This document shows, piece by piece, positions 45,001 through 51,858 of a stretch of DNA of 64,000 nt (its first letter is position 1; each line of letters opens with the position of its first letter). Source of the DNA: Pseudomonadota bacterium (GTDB lineage: Bacteria > Pseudomonadota > Alphaproteobacteria > Micavibrionales > UBA1664); contig RFNZ01000001.1 of the NCBI GenBank assembly GCA_009926935.1, positions 124,001-188,000 of the forward strand, in the 5' to 3' direction. The position numbers and the translations under genes were made by a program. Below the pieces are notes generated by a model, which was given only the letters and a program-made list of their open reading frames with translations, did not search any database and was not told the DNA's origin.

Positions 45001-47929
45001 TAAGACCTGCCAGCGTAAAATAGATATCCGTCAGCTGAATTTCGGGTTCAGGCAGCTTTCTGCCACTTGAATCATGACTGTTTGATGTTGATACGCGATC
45101 AATGTAGTTAAGAGCCTGAGAGACTGTAAAAAGCACCGGGTCCCCATTCGTAGCCATACCTTCCGTATATCTCAGGACAAATTGAATGGCCGGATGCTTG
45201 GGGTGCAAGCCAAGGCTATCGTCCTGAATGACCATGACTTTATCTAGCTTGCCCATGCTGGTGCCGTCTGGCAGCGTAACGGTTCCGTGCTGTTCAAACT
45301 CGCGCCTTGCCTTTTTCAGCATGCGCGGAATACGGGCAACTGCCTTGGCATATCCCGGCTTATTTTCATCGTAATACGCTGGATTAAAAATAGGCAAAGC
45401 TGCGATTTCATCAAAACCGCTGGCTCTGTGAAAAAATGCCGTGTACCACAAGCCACGTGTTTGGTTGTGGTAAATACTCTCCCACATACTTTTGGCTACA
45501 TTATCCGCATCCTGAAACGTTCTGCCGTATTGGCCGGAAAAACTTTCTTCGATCTGTTTTAGCGCCTCTTTGTAATCTTCATAAGACGCCAGCCATGCTT
45601 CATGGGCTTGCTCAATTTCCTGATCAAAGCGGGTGATTTCAGGATCGACTTCAGTATCGCTCGCATCAGCTGCACTTTTTTTAAGGATCCCCAGAAAGTC
45701 CAGATTGCTGGTTTTCCGGTTTTCGGACTGGTACCGCTTTTTCTGTTCGCGCAGATCTTCCAGATGTTTTTTTGCTTCAACAACTTTGTCGATGCTATCC
45801 TTGTATTTTTTCTGCTGTTCGGTTTCAAAAACTGGGTTTTCCTTTAGAGGCAAATATATGTCTCTGTAACCTAGGTAATTCTTTTCAAAGAAAAGTACTT
45901 CAAGAACAGGTGCCCATTTTTTGGGGTCCTCTGCCAAAAAACCGCTCATTTTTTCAAGCAGTTTTCCGATAGCCTTTGAGCCTTCTGGTAGCCCCGTTTC
46001 AGGGTCAATTTCACCACCTTCGTAGACTGGGTTCAAAACAAAGAGCAATGGGTACAATTTAAATAATTTATAGACGTCATCCGGTGATTGTATAGCTTCG
46101 ATGTGCCCGTAGATGGATGCGTTGGCATCTTCAATCGTTCTTGCCATGGCACGCTCTGCCGTTTTGAAGCAGGCAATTTTTTTAGCTGATACGTCTTCGG
46201 CTAACTCATCATGATATATGATTTCTTTTTTGTAGTCAGGCATCAACCTGCCTGCATAAAAACTTGGGAATTGGTAAGAGCCGATCATCTTCCCTTGCTC
46301 ATCCTGCACAAGATGAGGCGGAGACAGCTTAAATAAAGTAATCCCCATTTTTTGTGACGGGGTGTTTTCTGCCGCATTATTTTCAACTCTCAGGCGCGGA
46401 TCGCGGATACCAAGGGTCATCAGCACTTCGGTTATATATGTCGTTCCGGCTTCCGCGTATTCCTGCTTGGCCATGGCAACCATTTTTTCCCATGGTGGCG
46501 TGAAGCCTTCAACCGGTTCTTCACCACGATCCATGGCCTCCATCCGCTGAACCCAGCGGGCGTAGAGGTCATTCTCCGGATCTTTCCCGAGCACAGTCGG
46601 GAAATTGCCTTTAAAGAGAGAAAATTTAAAATATCTCAAAACTGTTGCGTTTTCGCCCATATCAGCAAGCGCCTCACTAAAGGCACGGCATTTTTGCTGC
46701 ATATCGTTCTGATCAATGTCATCCGCATCAAGCTGAGCGTAAATTTCATCCAATGATCTTTTTAAGGCTCCGTAGTTTCCTACCGTCGGCACCATTGCGC
46801 TTTCGCCAAAATGTGCTTTGGCACTGAAGAACTCAGAAGCGTCTTCCCGTGCCTTCGATTTAGAAGCCATTAAAAATGGAGTTATAATAGACGTACCGTC
46901 ACCGAATTTTTTTTGAACCGCTTCGTAAAGCGGCATGATGTCATCCATGCCTGGGCCGCCTAACTTAGCGACACCGTACATCAGCCTTGATACCTCACCG
47001 GCAAAACTTGATGTTGGGATACGTTTTGCGTAGCCGGTAAGCTTTTTTTCTTCTGGGACGTTAAACTCATTCACTAACTTGACCAGATCCATGATGAATC
47101 CGGCGGGGTCCTCGATTGCTTTTTGCGCGTGCTTTTTTAGATATTCTTCTCTACCGAGTACCGTCAGCTCGTTGCCGTGATAAAATTCAAACTTCAAGGC
47201 TTCGTCAATGACTAACTCATCAATTGATGTGGTCTCTCTTGCTTGAAGTCCAGCATGATTTTGCCGCCTTCTCTTCAGATACTGGGATAAAAGTGCGTAT
47301 GAATCCTCGACCACACGTTCCCTGAATGAATCTGACACATTGATGTGCGTATCCATACGCATACGATTTAGCTTGTCTTCATATGGAAGTGGGTCGCAGA
47401 TGCTGACCAGATGCTCGGCCATATCGTACCTATAGCCTGCATAGTGCAACAAGAAAGTTGGCGCCGCATCCGTAAATGCCGCCTCAAGTTTTGTTGTATT
47501 TCTGCGGCCTGATTTTTCGCCAAAAAAGAACGTTGCCAGATTTTTTGCAATGAGGGCCGCCAGAAAGTCCTCCGAGCCTGCTTCACGAATACGCTCCAGC
47601 AGAGGCTTTGTAAGGATAATGACAGGCGATGTAGGGTGCTCGTAGATCATGTGCGTTGCGATGTGGTGGTCCATGACCATGAACCTGAATTGCGGCGGCG
47701 GCACATCGCCTACCATGTGATCTTTTGCAAACTTGCTTTCCATGATTCTGTTGGCAAGCATCTGCATATAGCCCTCAAAGCCTTTTTGCTGAGGGGTATC
47801 AAATTTCTGGACCTTGCCGTCTAGAACCGTGTTGATGCTGAAATATTCAAGAAAATCCTGGCTGATCACGCCCCGATCAAGCTCCTGATTGATCAGATCA
47901 ACTGTTCTTGTCTCAACGGTACGTGCCAT
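42050..47929 (-). CDS. Giant uncharacterised protein (1,959 residues)
   Basis: Not recognised. It is a single intact frame with no signal peptide and no clear membrane helix, except a weak hydrophobic stretch near the C-terminus (GGAVAGMLMSSWGATAM). Residues about 50-220 resemble an M48-like metallopeptidase layout (ILTKPLLERI, then FLAALIAKNLATFFF where HExxH would be expected), but the catalytic histidines are absent. A Lys/Glu-rich coiled coil lies at about 690-800 (EAKKHLEDLREQKKRYQSEN). Near 1776-1792 LKAGDFIVSIYDLGAVN faintly recalls a PP2C strand. Base composition is more AT-rich than neighbouring genes. It lies just outside the tRNA-fMet scar, so it belongs to the chromosome side. Both domain resemblances are weak. 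Confidence 0.75.
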   Translation of the reverse strand: MARTVETRTVDLINQELDRGVISQDFLEYFSINTVLDGKVQKFDTPQQKGFEGYMQMLANRIMESKFAKDHMVGDVPPPQFRFMVMDHHIATHMIYEHPTSPVIILTKPLLERIREAGSEDFLAALIAKNLATFFFGEKSGRRNTTKLEAAFTDAAPTFLLHYAGYRYDMAEHLVSICDPLPYEDKLNRMRMDTHINVSDSFRERVVEDSYALLSQYLKRRRQNHAGLQARETTSIDELVIDEALKFEFYHGNELTVLGREEYLKKHAQKAIEDPAGFIMDLVKLVNEFNVPEEKKLTGYAKRIPTSSFAGEVSRLMYGVAKLGGPGMDDIMPLYEAVQKKFGDGTSIITPFLMASKSKAREDASEFFSAKAHFGESAMVPTVGNYGALKRSLDEIYAQLDADDIDQNDMQQKCRAFSEALADMGENATVLRYFKFSLFKGNFPTVLGKDPENDLYARWVQRMEAMDRGEEPVEGFTPPWEKMVAMAKQEYAEAGTTYITEVLMTLGIRDPRLRVENNAAENTPSQKMGITLFKLSPPHLVQDEQGKMIGSYQFPSFYAGRLMPDYKKEIIYHDELAEDVSAKKIACFKTAERAMARTIEDANASIYGHIEAIQSPDDVYKLFKLYPLLFVLNPVYEGGEIDPETGLPEGSKAIGKLLEKMSGFLAEDPKKWAPVLEVLFFEKNYLGYRDIYLPLKENPVFETEQQKKYKDSIDKVVEAKKHLEDLREQKKRYQSENRKTSNLDFLGILKKSAADASDTEVDPEITRFDQEIEQAHEAWLASYEDYKEALKQIEESFSGQYGRTFQDADNVAKSMWESIYHNQTRGLWYTAFFHRASGFDEIAALPIFNPAYYDENKPGYAKAVARIPRMLKKARREFEQHGTVTLPDGTSMGKLDKVMVIQDDSLGLHPKHPAIQFVLRYTEGMATNGDPVLFTVSQALNYIDRVSTSNSHDSSGRKLPEPEIQLTDIYFTLAGLNGYARDEADLGKRLNKLKHIVPSFLVNALGDENDEDKSYFRASKNWKSSFMFTHAKFEAYNFLKRNPDVILSNETLRLVHELATIDARYSGEYAISNKDFKEEIQEKLKHQVRIRANHDFAQPDHDPDVLADTYVFMGRSSVFQYYPDIMWGDDRKGGYNKLVSVALEKLTSAPGNYQDVRRFTERILFGTTVHDPKLRKSLIKAWAESVKHEHGIDPMSAFASLKLEPQHEAYVENVLEVGNHLIKNLGSSSALLLEITEAMMEELETQKTATDAVVQNLRERALKDLSEADILSLAGFHMDSLVKDENLRGETLDFLRGDLTDESLEKYIDAIRLRQEQAEVYNSKHDNNPFKRDENFDAIELYYGISKTKLNLSLPEDRKRLAAMLSSAHENFWQSSVMVRTYYISQLAFPDKNRIRHVKRNPPFNELMQRCIDSLLPFEYEFNIQRGHVRKDSEYNEYVDIARDLIYSYMDEALISEKRLLLSAALVSSKSMGENSERSLDRIGQALATVLSNLGPAGAKMAQAVHSFPNLPDEMRRGMGNVKGEFSPPTRKQRIDRLSEVIPKTTANDDTPVTQRQVRHIGRGMGAGSYQVTTRVQLKKQINGIDDVAFTHLRSHVATHAKNEFGHFFRSVNRFIARRADKGKPVTPSAIKGIVSSMGQALGMVDIEVNYDTGKNQSDMMEERYDGMVIEVDGRKVAFTTVDWLGHYTKTVKVGDEEDVLAFKMAAIAPGMGFNRWVDTQKEAGANGASVKIVSAAADTAENILKLHGSHSDDDRHGENFHVYEVRENIDLGSVKLKAGDFIVSIYDLGAVNLEQPTADQKARMGEAVIKSFSGESDPQKALLSGLNDAISDDVDQIEELKITPGGNYFAATLRGMLARNDFARELSPDDRMQAFMTAFQAGVTDPDILRGAKSGMGQTGGAVAGMLMSSWGATAMKLFSGSRSGISIKVHSLPGALRRGNEVKLGQISKPRGLSGGA

Positions 47930-48017
47930 GCCTAAACTGCCCCACTTTATAGCATAGGGAGCATCCTAGTGTTTATTACATAAAATTTGGTTAAGCGGGG
48001 ACGGTATACGAGTCAAA

Positions 48018-48046
48018 AAAAACCTGAAAGAGAGGCTTTTTTTATG
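48018..48046 (-). terminator. Terminator behind the tRNA-fMet remnant
   Basis: On the minus strand GCCT and AGG pair around CTCTTTC within A/T-rich arms, and a run of eight T follows. It lies 8 bases beyond the tRNA 3' end, where the original tRNA terminator should be. Confidence 0.6.
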
Positions 48047-48053
48047 ATTTCCT

Positions 48054-48099
48054 TGGTTGCGGGGGCAGGGTTTGAACCTGCGGCCTTCAGGTTATGAGC
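48054..48099 (-). tRNA. tRNA-fMet 3'-half remnant (attachment site)
   Basis: The minus strand carries the anticodon loop CTCATAA, the 3' anticodon stem CCTGA, variable loop, T-arm GCAGGTTCAAACCCTGC, acceptor CCCCCGC, discriminator and CCA of an initiator tRNA-Met. The 5' half is missing: bases beyond 48,100 do not pair with the stem. A 3' tRNA fragment starting at the anticodon loop is what tyrosine-recombinase integration leaves at one end of an island. I read it as an att site, not as a working gene. Confidence 0.85.
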
Positions 48100-48255
48100 G
48101 GCAACGTGTTTTCTGTAAGCGTCTGATTTTTCACACGAAAAACCATGCATCTTTGTAGTGTGTAACGAGTGTGTAAGTCAATGAAAAATGTCAAAAACAG
48201 GCCGCAGAAGCCTGAAGGCGCGGTCTTTATGTACAATGTGGACTCTTTGCGCCTG
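48100..48255. other. Island end, non-coding, with AGTGTGTAA direct repeats
   Basis: No gene is seen. Two copies of AGTGTGTAA lie at 48157-48165 and 48168-48176 (11-base period), which is a possible arm-type site for an integrase. The segment from 48,200 to 48,250 contains GC-rich inverted sequence (AGGCGC/GCGCCT). Confidence 0.5.
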
Positions 48256-48286
48256 AAAAAATAAGACGGCCCGCTCCTACCGTCTA
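48256..48286 (-). terminator. Intrinsic terminator closing the DRT3 RNA
   Basis: On the minus strand AGACGG and CCGTCT form a stem around a 10-base loop, followed by TATTTTTT. It lies 90 bases after the drt3b stop and marks the 3' end of the candidate non-coding RNA. Confidence 0.8.
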
Positions 48287-48371
48287 GTTACCCAACCTCC
48301 AATTGATATAGAAGCCGAGAAGGCGCTTGTGTGTGGGCTGCCAACAGCCATTATGGGTAGAGCGGAGCGCC
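48256..48371 (-). ncRNA. Candidate DRT3 template RNA with CACACACA tract
   Basis: Starting 5 bases after the drt3b stop, the minus strand folds as an outer stem GGCGCT (48371-48366)/AGCGCC (48327-48322). Inside is a perfect hairpin GGCTG-TTGG-CAGCC (48349-48336), then the unpaired tract CACACACA (48335-48328) directly before the closing stem arm. A single-stranded linker and the terminator at 48,256 follow. As I recall it, DRT3 works with a small RNA whose ACACAC-type tract is copied by Drt3a. The position, fold and tract here fit that closely. The 5' end is unknown and may lie within drt3b. Confidence 0.72.
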
Positions 48372-48375
48372 GTTA

Positions 48376-50445
48376 TTAATATACCTCACGACTGCGCTTA
48401 GCATCCAGCTCTTTTCCAAGATTAAATTTTTCGCCCCACGCAGTAAACCAGTAGTTATTGGCTGCTTGGATAGATGCTAATCTTGCCGTATCGAGGCTGA
48501 AGATCTGCCCGATTGCATCCTTTGTAGTAGCGCATATGTAAGGACAAACTATCAAATCAAGGAATATCATCAGGGTTTCAGCATCATGCGGGCAATACGC
48601 CTTCATATAAGCAAGTTTAGTGATGACACTTTCCTCTATAAAATCTTTTAGTTTCTTATATCGAACCTTATCTTTGATATAGGACAATAGAACTGTGATT
48701 GAGAAATGGTTCATAAAACCGTCGCGTTTATATTCCCCTGTAATATTATCCTTAGTGATGAGGAAATGCTTCAGAAGCACTGATTCTGGCAGCCAGTATT
48801 CTCGCCCAATCTGCGAAAGAGATATTAGAAGATATAAGCTTTCAACCTCACGATGAACGCTCATAGTGTTTTTTTCTAATTGCTGCATAATATTGTCGTG
48901 GACGTACTTAAACAGGAGATGCTTGAATTCGTATGGCAAATTCTGCTTATGCAGGAAGCTCACTGACGTGGTAACCATGCGGCACAGGCGGATGGTATGA
49001 TTGACCTTTGGGCTTGCCGAATAAATGAAAAAAGAAAACTCCATAATTTCCAGAAGCGCACCAATGAGGCGCTTGCGATCGCGGTCATTTTTATCGCTCG
49101 AAGCATACGACTTAAAGAGCTTATCGATTTTGTTTTCTACAATAGCAAATGTGTAGTTGAGAATATCGCCGTAAGCGATACCAGTCTCTTTAATAGCTGC
49201 TTTGTATCGAATGATAAGCTGGTTTGCATTGATAACGCAGACCAGCTTTTGTTTTGGAGGCTTAGCAGGATTGGCCGAGACTTCTTCCTCACATATTGGA
49301 TCGATCGCCGCATTTAAGAGCGTCGAAACACGCTCCTTAGCTATCGTAATCTCCGTGATGATAGGCTTCTGATAGTGCTTAATTTTACTCGTATTGATGT
49401 TGAGCTTTTTTACTTTCAGAACGTCTTGCAATGTCTCAAATATTTTGATTCGCGCAGAATCCTCGTTGTAAAAAATGAAGAAATCATCGACGTAGCGGAA
49501 AATTTCGTAGTCAATCTTATGTGTTAAATTAGCACCTTCCGACAGGCGGCTTAAAAGTTCAGTATCGACCGATTGAAGGATGATTTCTGCAAAGATACGT
49601 GAGAACTCTGGCCCAATGACGATACCATTGGTCTCATTGTGATTCAGGTTCTGCATCAAGGCGTCGAAGCAGTCTCCGAATGTATCTCTAGGCTTCTTAA
49701 GATTAAATTTAACCTGATTCTTTCCGAGAACTGCCCAAGGCAATGAATGAGTATAGATGCTATCGAAGCATTTACTGATGTCGATCTGAACCATCGCATC
49801 ATACTTCTTCTCACTGCGATGGTACTGATAGGACTCAAAAAAACGATGAATATTTCGATATTTTTTATAGACAAAATAAGAGCCGAGTTGCTCATACTCC
49901 TTATCTTCTTCTTCAATTCCCAACGCTGCATCCAGCCTTTCTTCATGCAGCTTATCCTTGAAATAGGCATAACGGGATACCGAGACAGGCCGTCGAATCG
50001 AGAACTCACTGACGCCCGTATAGTAGATGATGAGGGCACTATGTGCGGCGTAAAAGCTAGCGACCGCCACCTGATTACGTGGATGTACCACACTTAAAAT
50101 GCGACCATCAAGATTGTGTGCTACACGAAAACTGAATGGAATCGTATCCATTTTGCATTTTTTAATGGACACTGAACGACGCGTTTTTTCTTTTCCCCAC
50201 TCTGTTGCGGTATGGGTTGAGATCACACCGCCAGGCTCAACTCCAAAAATTAGTTTGATCGTTTCATCAAGGGCGTCAGTGTCACAAGTCCAGCGTAGCT
50301 GCCCCTGCTCGATCTCAACGCTATGATCACGCAAAAAGCGGTAAAAGCCTCGATTAGAGAACGTAGGCGGCACCTCAAAAGGTAACATGTCCGTAAGGAC
50401 GGACCGTTGTTTCCGATGTGTAAAGGTGATACGACGCTTAGCCAT
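48376..50445 (-). CDS. drt3b: Defence-associated reverse transcriptase Drt3b (UG8-like)
   Basis: A reverse transcriptase of 689 residues. Motif A is DISKCFDSIY (near 223), motif C is RYVDDFFIFY (near 320). A long C-terminal helical extension of about 300 residues follows, with no known nuclease motif. Long form and pairing with a shorter RT match the UG8 member of DRT type 3. In that system, as I recall, it makes the strand complementary to the Drt3a product without a nucleic-acid template. It starts within the end of drt3a (8-base overlap). Confidence 0.82.
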   Translation of the reverse strand: MAKRRITFTHRKQRSVLTDMLPFEVPPTFSNRGFYRFLRDHSVEIEQGQLRWTCDTDALDETIKLIFGVEPGGVISTHTATEWGKEKTRRSVSIKKCKMDTIPFSFRVAHNLDGRILSVVHPRNQVAVASFYAAHSALIIYYTGVSEFSIRRPVSVSRYAYFKDKLHEERLDAALGIEEEDKEYEQLGSYFVYKKYRNIHRFFESYQYHRSEKKYDAMVQIDISKCFDSIYTHSLPWAVLGKNQVKFNLKKPRDTFGDCFDALMQNLNHNETNGIVIGPEFSRIFAEIILQSVDTELLSRLSEGANLTHKIDYEIFRYVDDFFIFYNEDSARIKIFETLQDVLKVKKLNINTSKIKHYQKPIITEITIAKERVSTLLNAAIDPICEEEVSANPAKPPKQKLVCVINANQLIIRYKAAIKETGIAYGDILNYTFAIVENKIDKLFKSYASSDKNDRDRKRLIGALLEIMEFSFFIYSASPKVNHTIRLCRMVTTSVSFLHKQNLPYEFKHLLFKYVHDNIMQQLEKNTMSVHREVESLYLLISLSQIGREYWLPESVLLKHFLITKDNITGEYKRDGFMNHFSITVLLSYIKDKVRYKKLKDFIEESVITKLAYMKAYCPHDAETLMIFLDLIVCPYICATTKDAIGQIFSLDTARLASIQAANNYWFTAWGEKFNLGKELDAKRSREVY

Positions 50446-51784
50446 GCTTCCACGCCCTCACGATATTCTGTAGCTCTCGTGTACTAAAATTATGGAAGCG
50501 CCGTGACTGGAAGCCGTCCGTAAATTTATAAGGCTTTAGACGCTTAATCAGTTTAGCTCTCTTCAGCTTAGATATGCGCAACTTCAGGAGCTTGTCTAGA
50601 AGCTCAAAACTCGATAGCTCATTCACGATGGGATTGTTGTAATAAATCCCTGTGGTCGCGCGCGACTTGCTATTGGACAATCGTGTATTACCAGTAAGAA
50701 ATTTGATGCGAGCAACAAGGTTGCGGAATGCCCTTTTGGAATTATGAGGGCGTTCTCGCCAATAGTCCTCAAAGGCGGCTTTCATCCGCGCTTTGTATTT
50801 CGACACTTTCGCAGCACTCGGGCGAATCTCGCAACCACTTGGTCCCAGGAGAAAGCGATAGCCTAGATACTCAAATTTTTTTATTGCTGGTGTTGCAAGG
50901 TTAAATTCTAATGTCTTTTTGGGATTGAAGGCGAACCCACTTTTGTCGAAGATAGCGATGATTTTGTCTTTGTAGGAGCCAAGAGCGCTGCCAGCAGGTG
51001 GTCGCGCAAAGACTGCCACCACATCATCCACAAAACGGCAATAGAGCACGAGGCCAGGAATGGCTCGGATCGACTTATCCACTAGCCTCAGATACAGTTC
51101 TGCCAGATAGGCGCTAATGCCTACGCCGCGCGGTACACCTGTTAATGTCCCAGAAATCGTGCCATAAGAGTCTAGCACCTGCTTGATATACTTTTTCGAG
51201 GCTGGGCTCAAGAGATGATCTCGATCCAGCTTTTCGATAAGGCGCTTGCGATCAACGCTCTCATAGAACGCAGATATATCGGTGCGAACCAACTCGAATG
51301 GAAATTTTGTATCGACCATATCCCGTAACTGACAAACAAGATCATGTCGATTGGCTTGTTTGACCCCGTAAATTCGATAAATGTTTTGCTGGAGTTGTTT
51401 GATGACGAAGAATGTTTCGGGCTTTGCGTCGATGCAGTAAACAGGCTTTCCTTTGGGGCCAGGCTTTTGGGTCAATTCAATCTTGAAGGTTGGTTGCAAA
51501 ACTTTAAGGCTGATTGCTTCCATCAGGCCGTCTATGGTAGCTGATTTTTTAGTCTTGAGGGCGGCAAGTTCGGCCTTTAAGGTGAGCTGTTTCGCACTAA
51601 ACTCGTCTGTATTGAGTATTGTTTTATTTGCGCGCAGTTCTCTGATTTCCTTTACTTTGTCGCGCACCGCTTGGGTATAAGGCTCTAGGTCAGGAAAGTA
51701 GCGGGCAGCAAGATCCAACCCTTTACGGTTTTCGCTATCATATATGCGTCGGAAATTTTCTGCTGTGAACATCTGATCGATCAT
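50438..51784 (-). CDS. drt3a: Defence-associated reverse transcriptase Drt3a (UG3-like)
   Basis: A reverse transcriptase of 448 residues. RT motif A is RTDISAFYESVD (near 168), the B region is GVPRGVGISAYLAELYL (near 218) and motif C is CRFVDDVVAVF (near 248). No integrase, maturase or protease domain is present, so it is not a group II intron or retrotransposon RT. The size and overlap with the 689-residue RT match the UG3 gene of DRT type 3. It starts 74 bases after the restriction helicase stop and may share its transcript. MFTAEN, four codons in, is an alternative start. Confidence 0.82.
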   Translation of the reverse strand: MIDQMFTAENFRRIYDSENRKGLDLAARYFPDLEPYTQAVRDKVKEIRELRANKTILNTDEFSAKQLTLKAELAALKTKKSATIDGLMEAISLKVLQPTFKIELTQKPGPKGKPVYCIDAKPETFFVIKQLQQNIYRIYGVKQANRHDLVCQLRDMVDTKFPFELVRTDISAFYESVDRKRLIEKLDRDHLLSPASKKYIKQVLDSYGTISGTLTGVPRGVGISAYLAELYLRLVDKSIRAIPGLVLYCRFVDDVVAVFARPPAGSALGSYKDKIIAIFDKSGFAFNPKKTLEFNLATPAIKKFEYLGYRFLLGPSGCEIRPSAAKVSKYKARMKAAFEDYWRERPHNSKRAFRNLVARIKFLTGNTRLSNSKSRATTGIYYNNPIVNELSSFELLDKLLKLRISKLKRAKLIKRLKPYKFTDGFQSRRFHNFSTRELQNIVRAWKHG

Positions 51785-51858
51785 TACACGCTCACTCTAG
51801 TTTAGCCTGACGTTTCATACGCTTTTTTCTTAAATGTAAAATTCTCTAAACATATTTG

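Noticed and set aside
48198..48222. Sequence GGCCGCAG and CCTGAAGG resembling parts of the tRNA-fMet anticodon and T-arm
   Set aside because: The pieces are in the wrong order and orientation for a second tRNA copy; probably coincidence.
48376..51784. Retron or group II intron as explanation of the two RTs
   Set aside because: No maturase or HNH domain, no msr/msd-like repeats with priming guanosine, and two different overlapping RTs, which fits DRT3 better.
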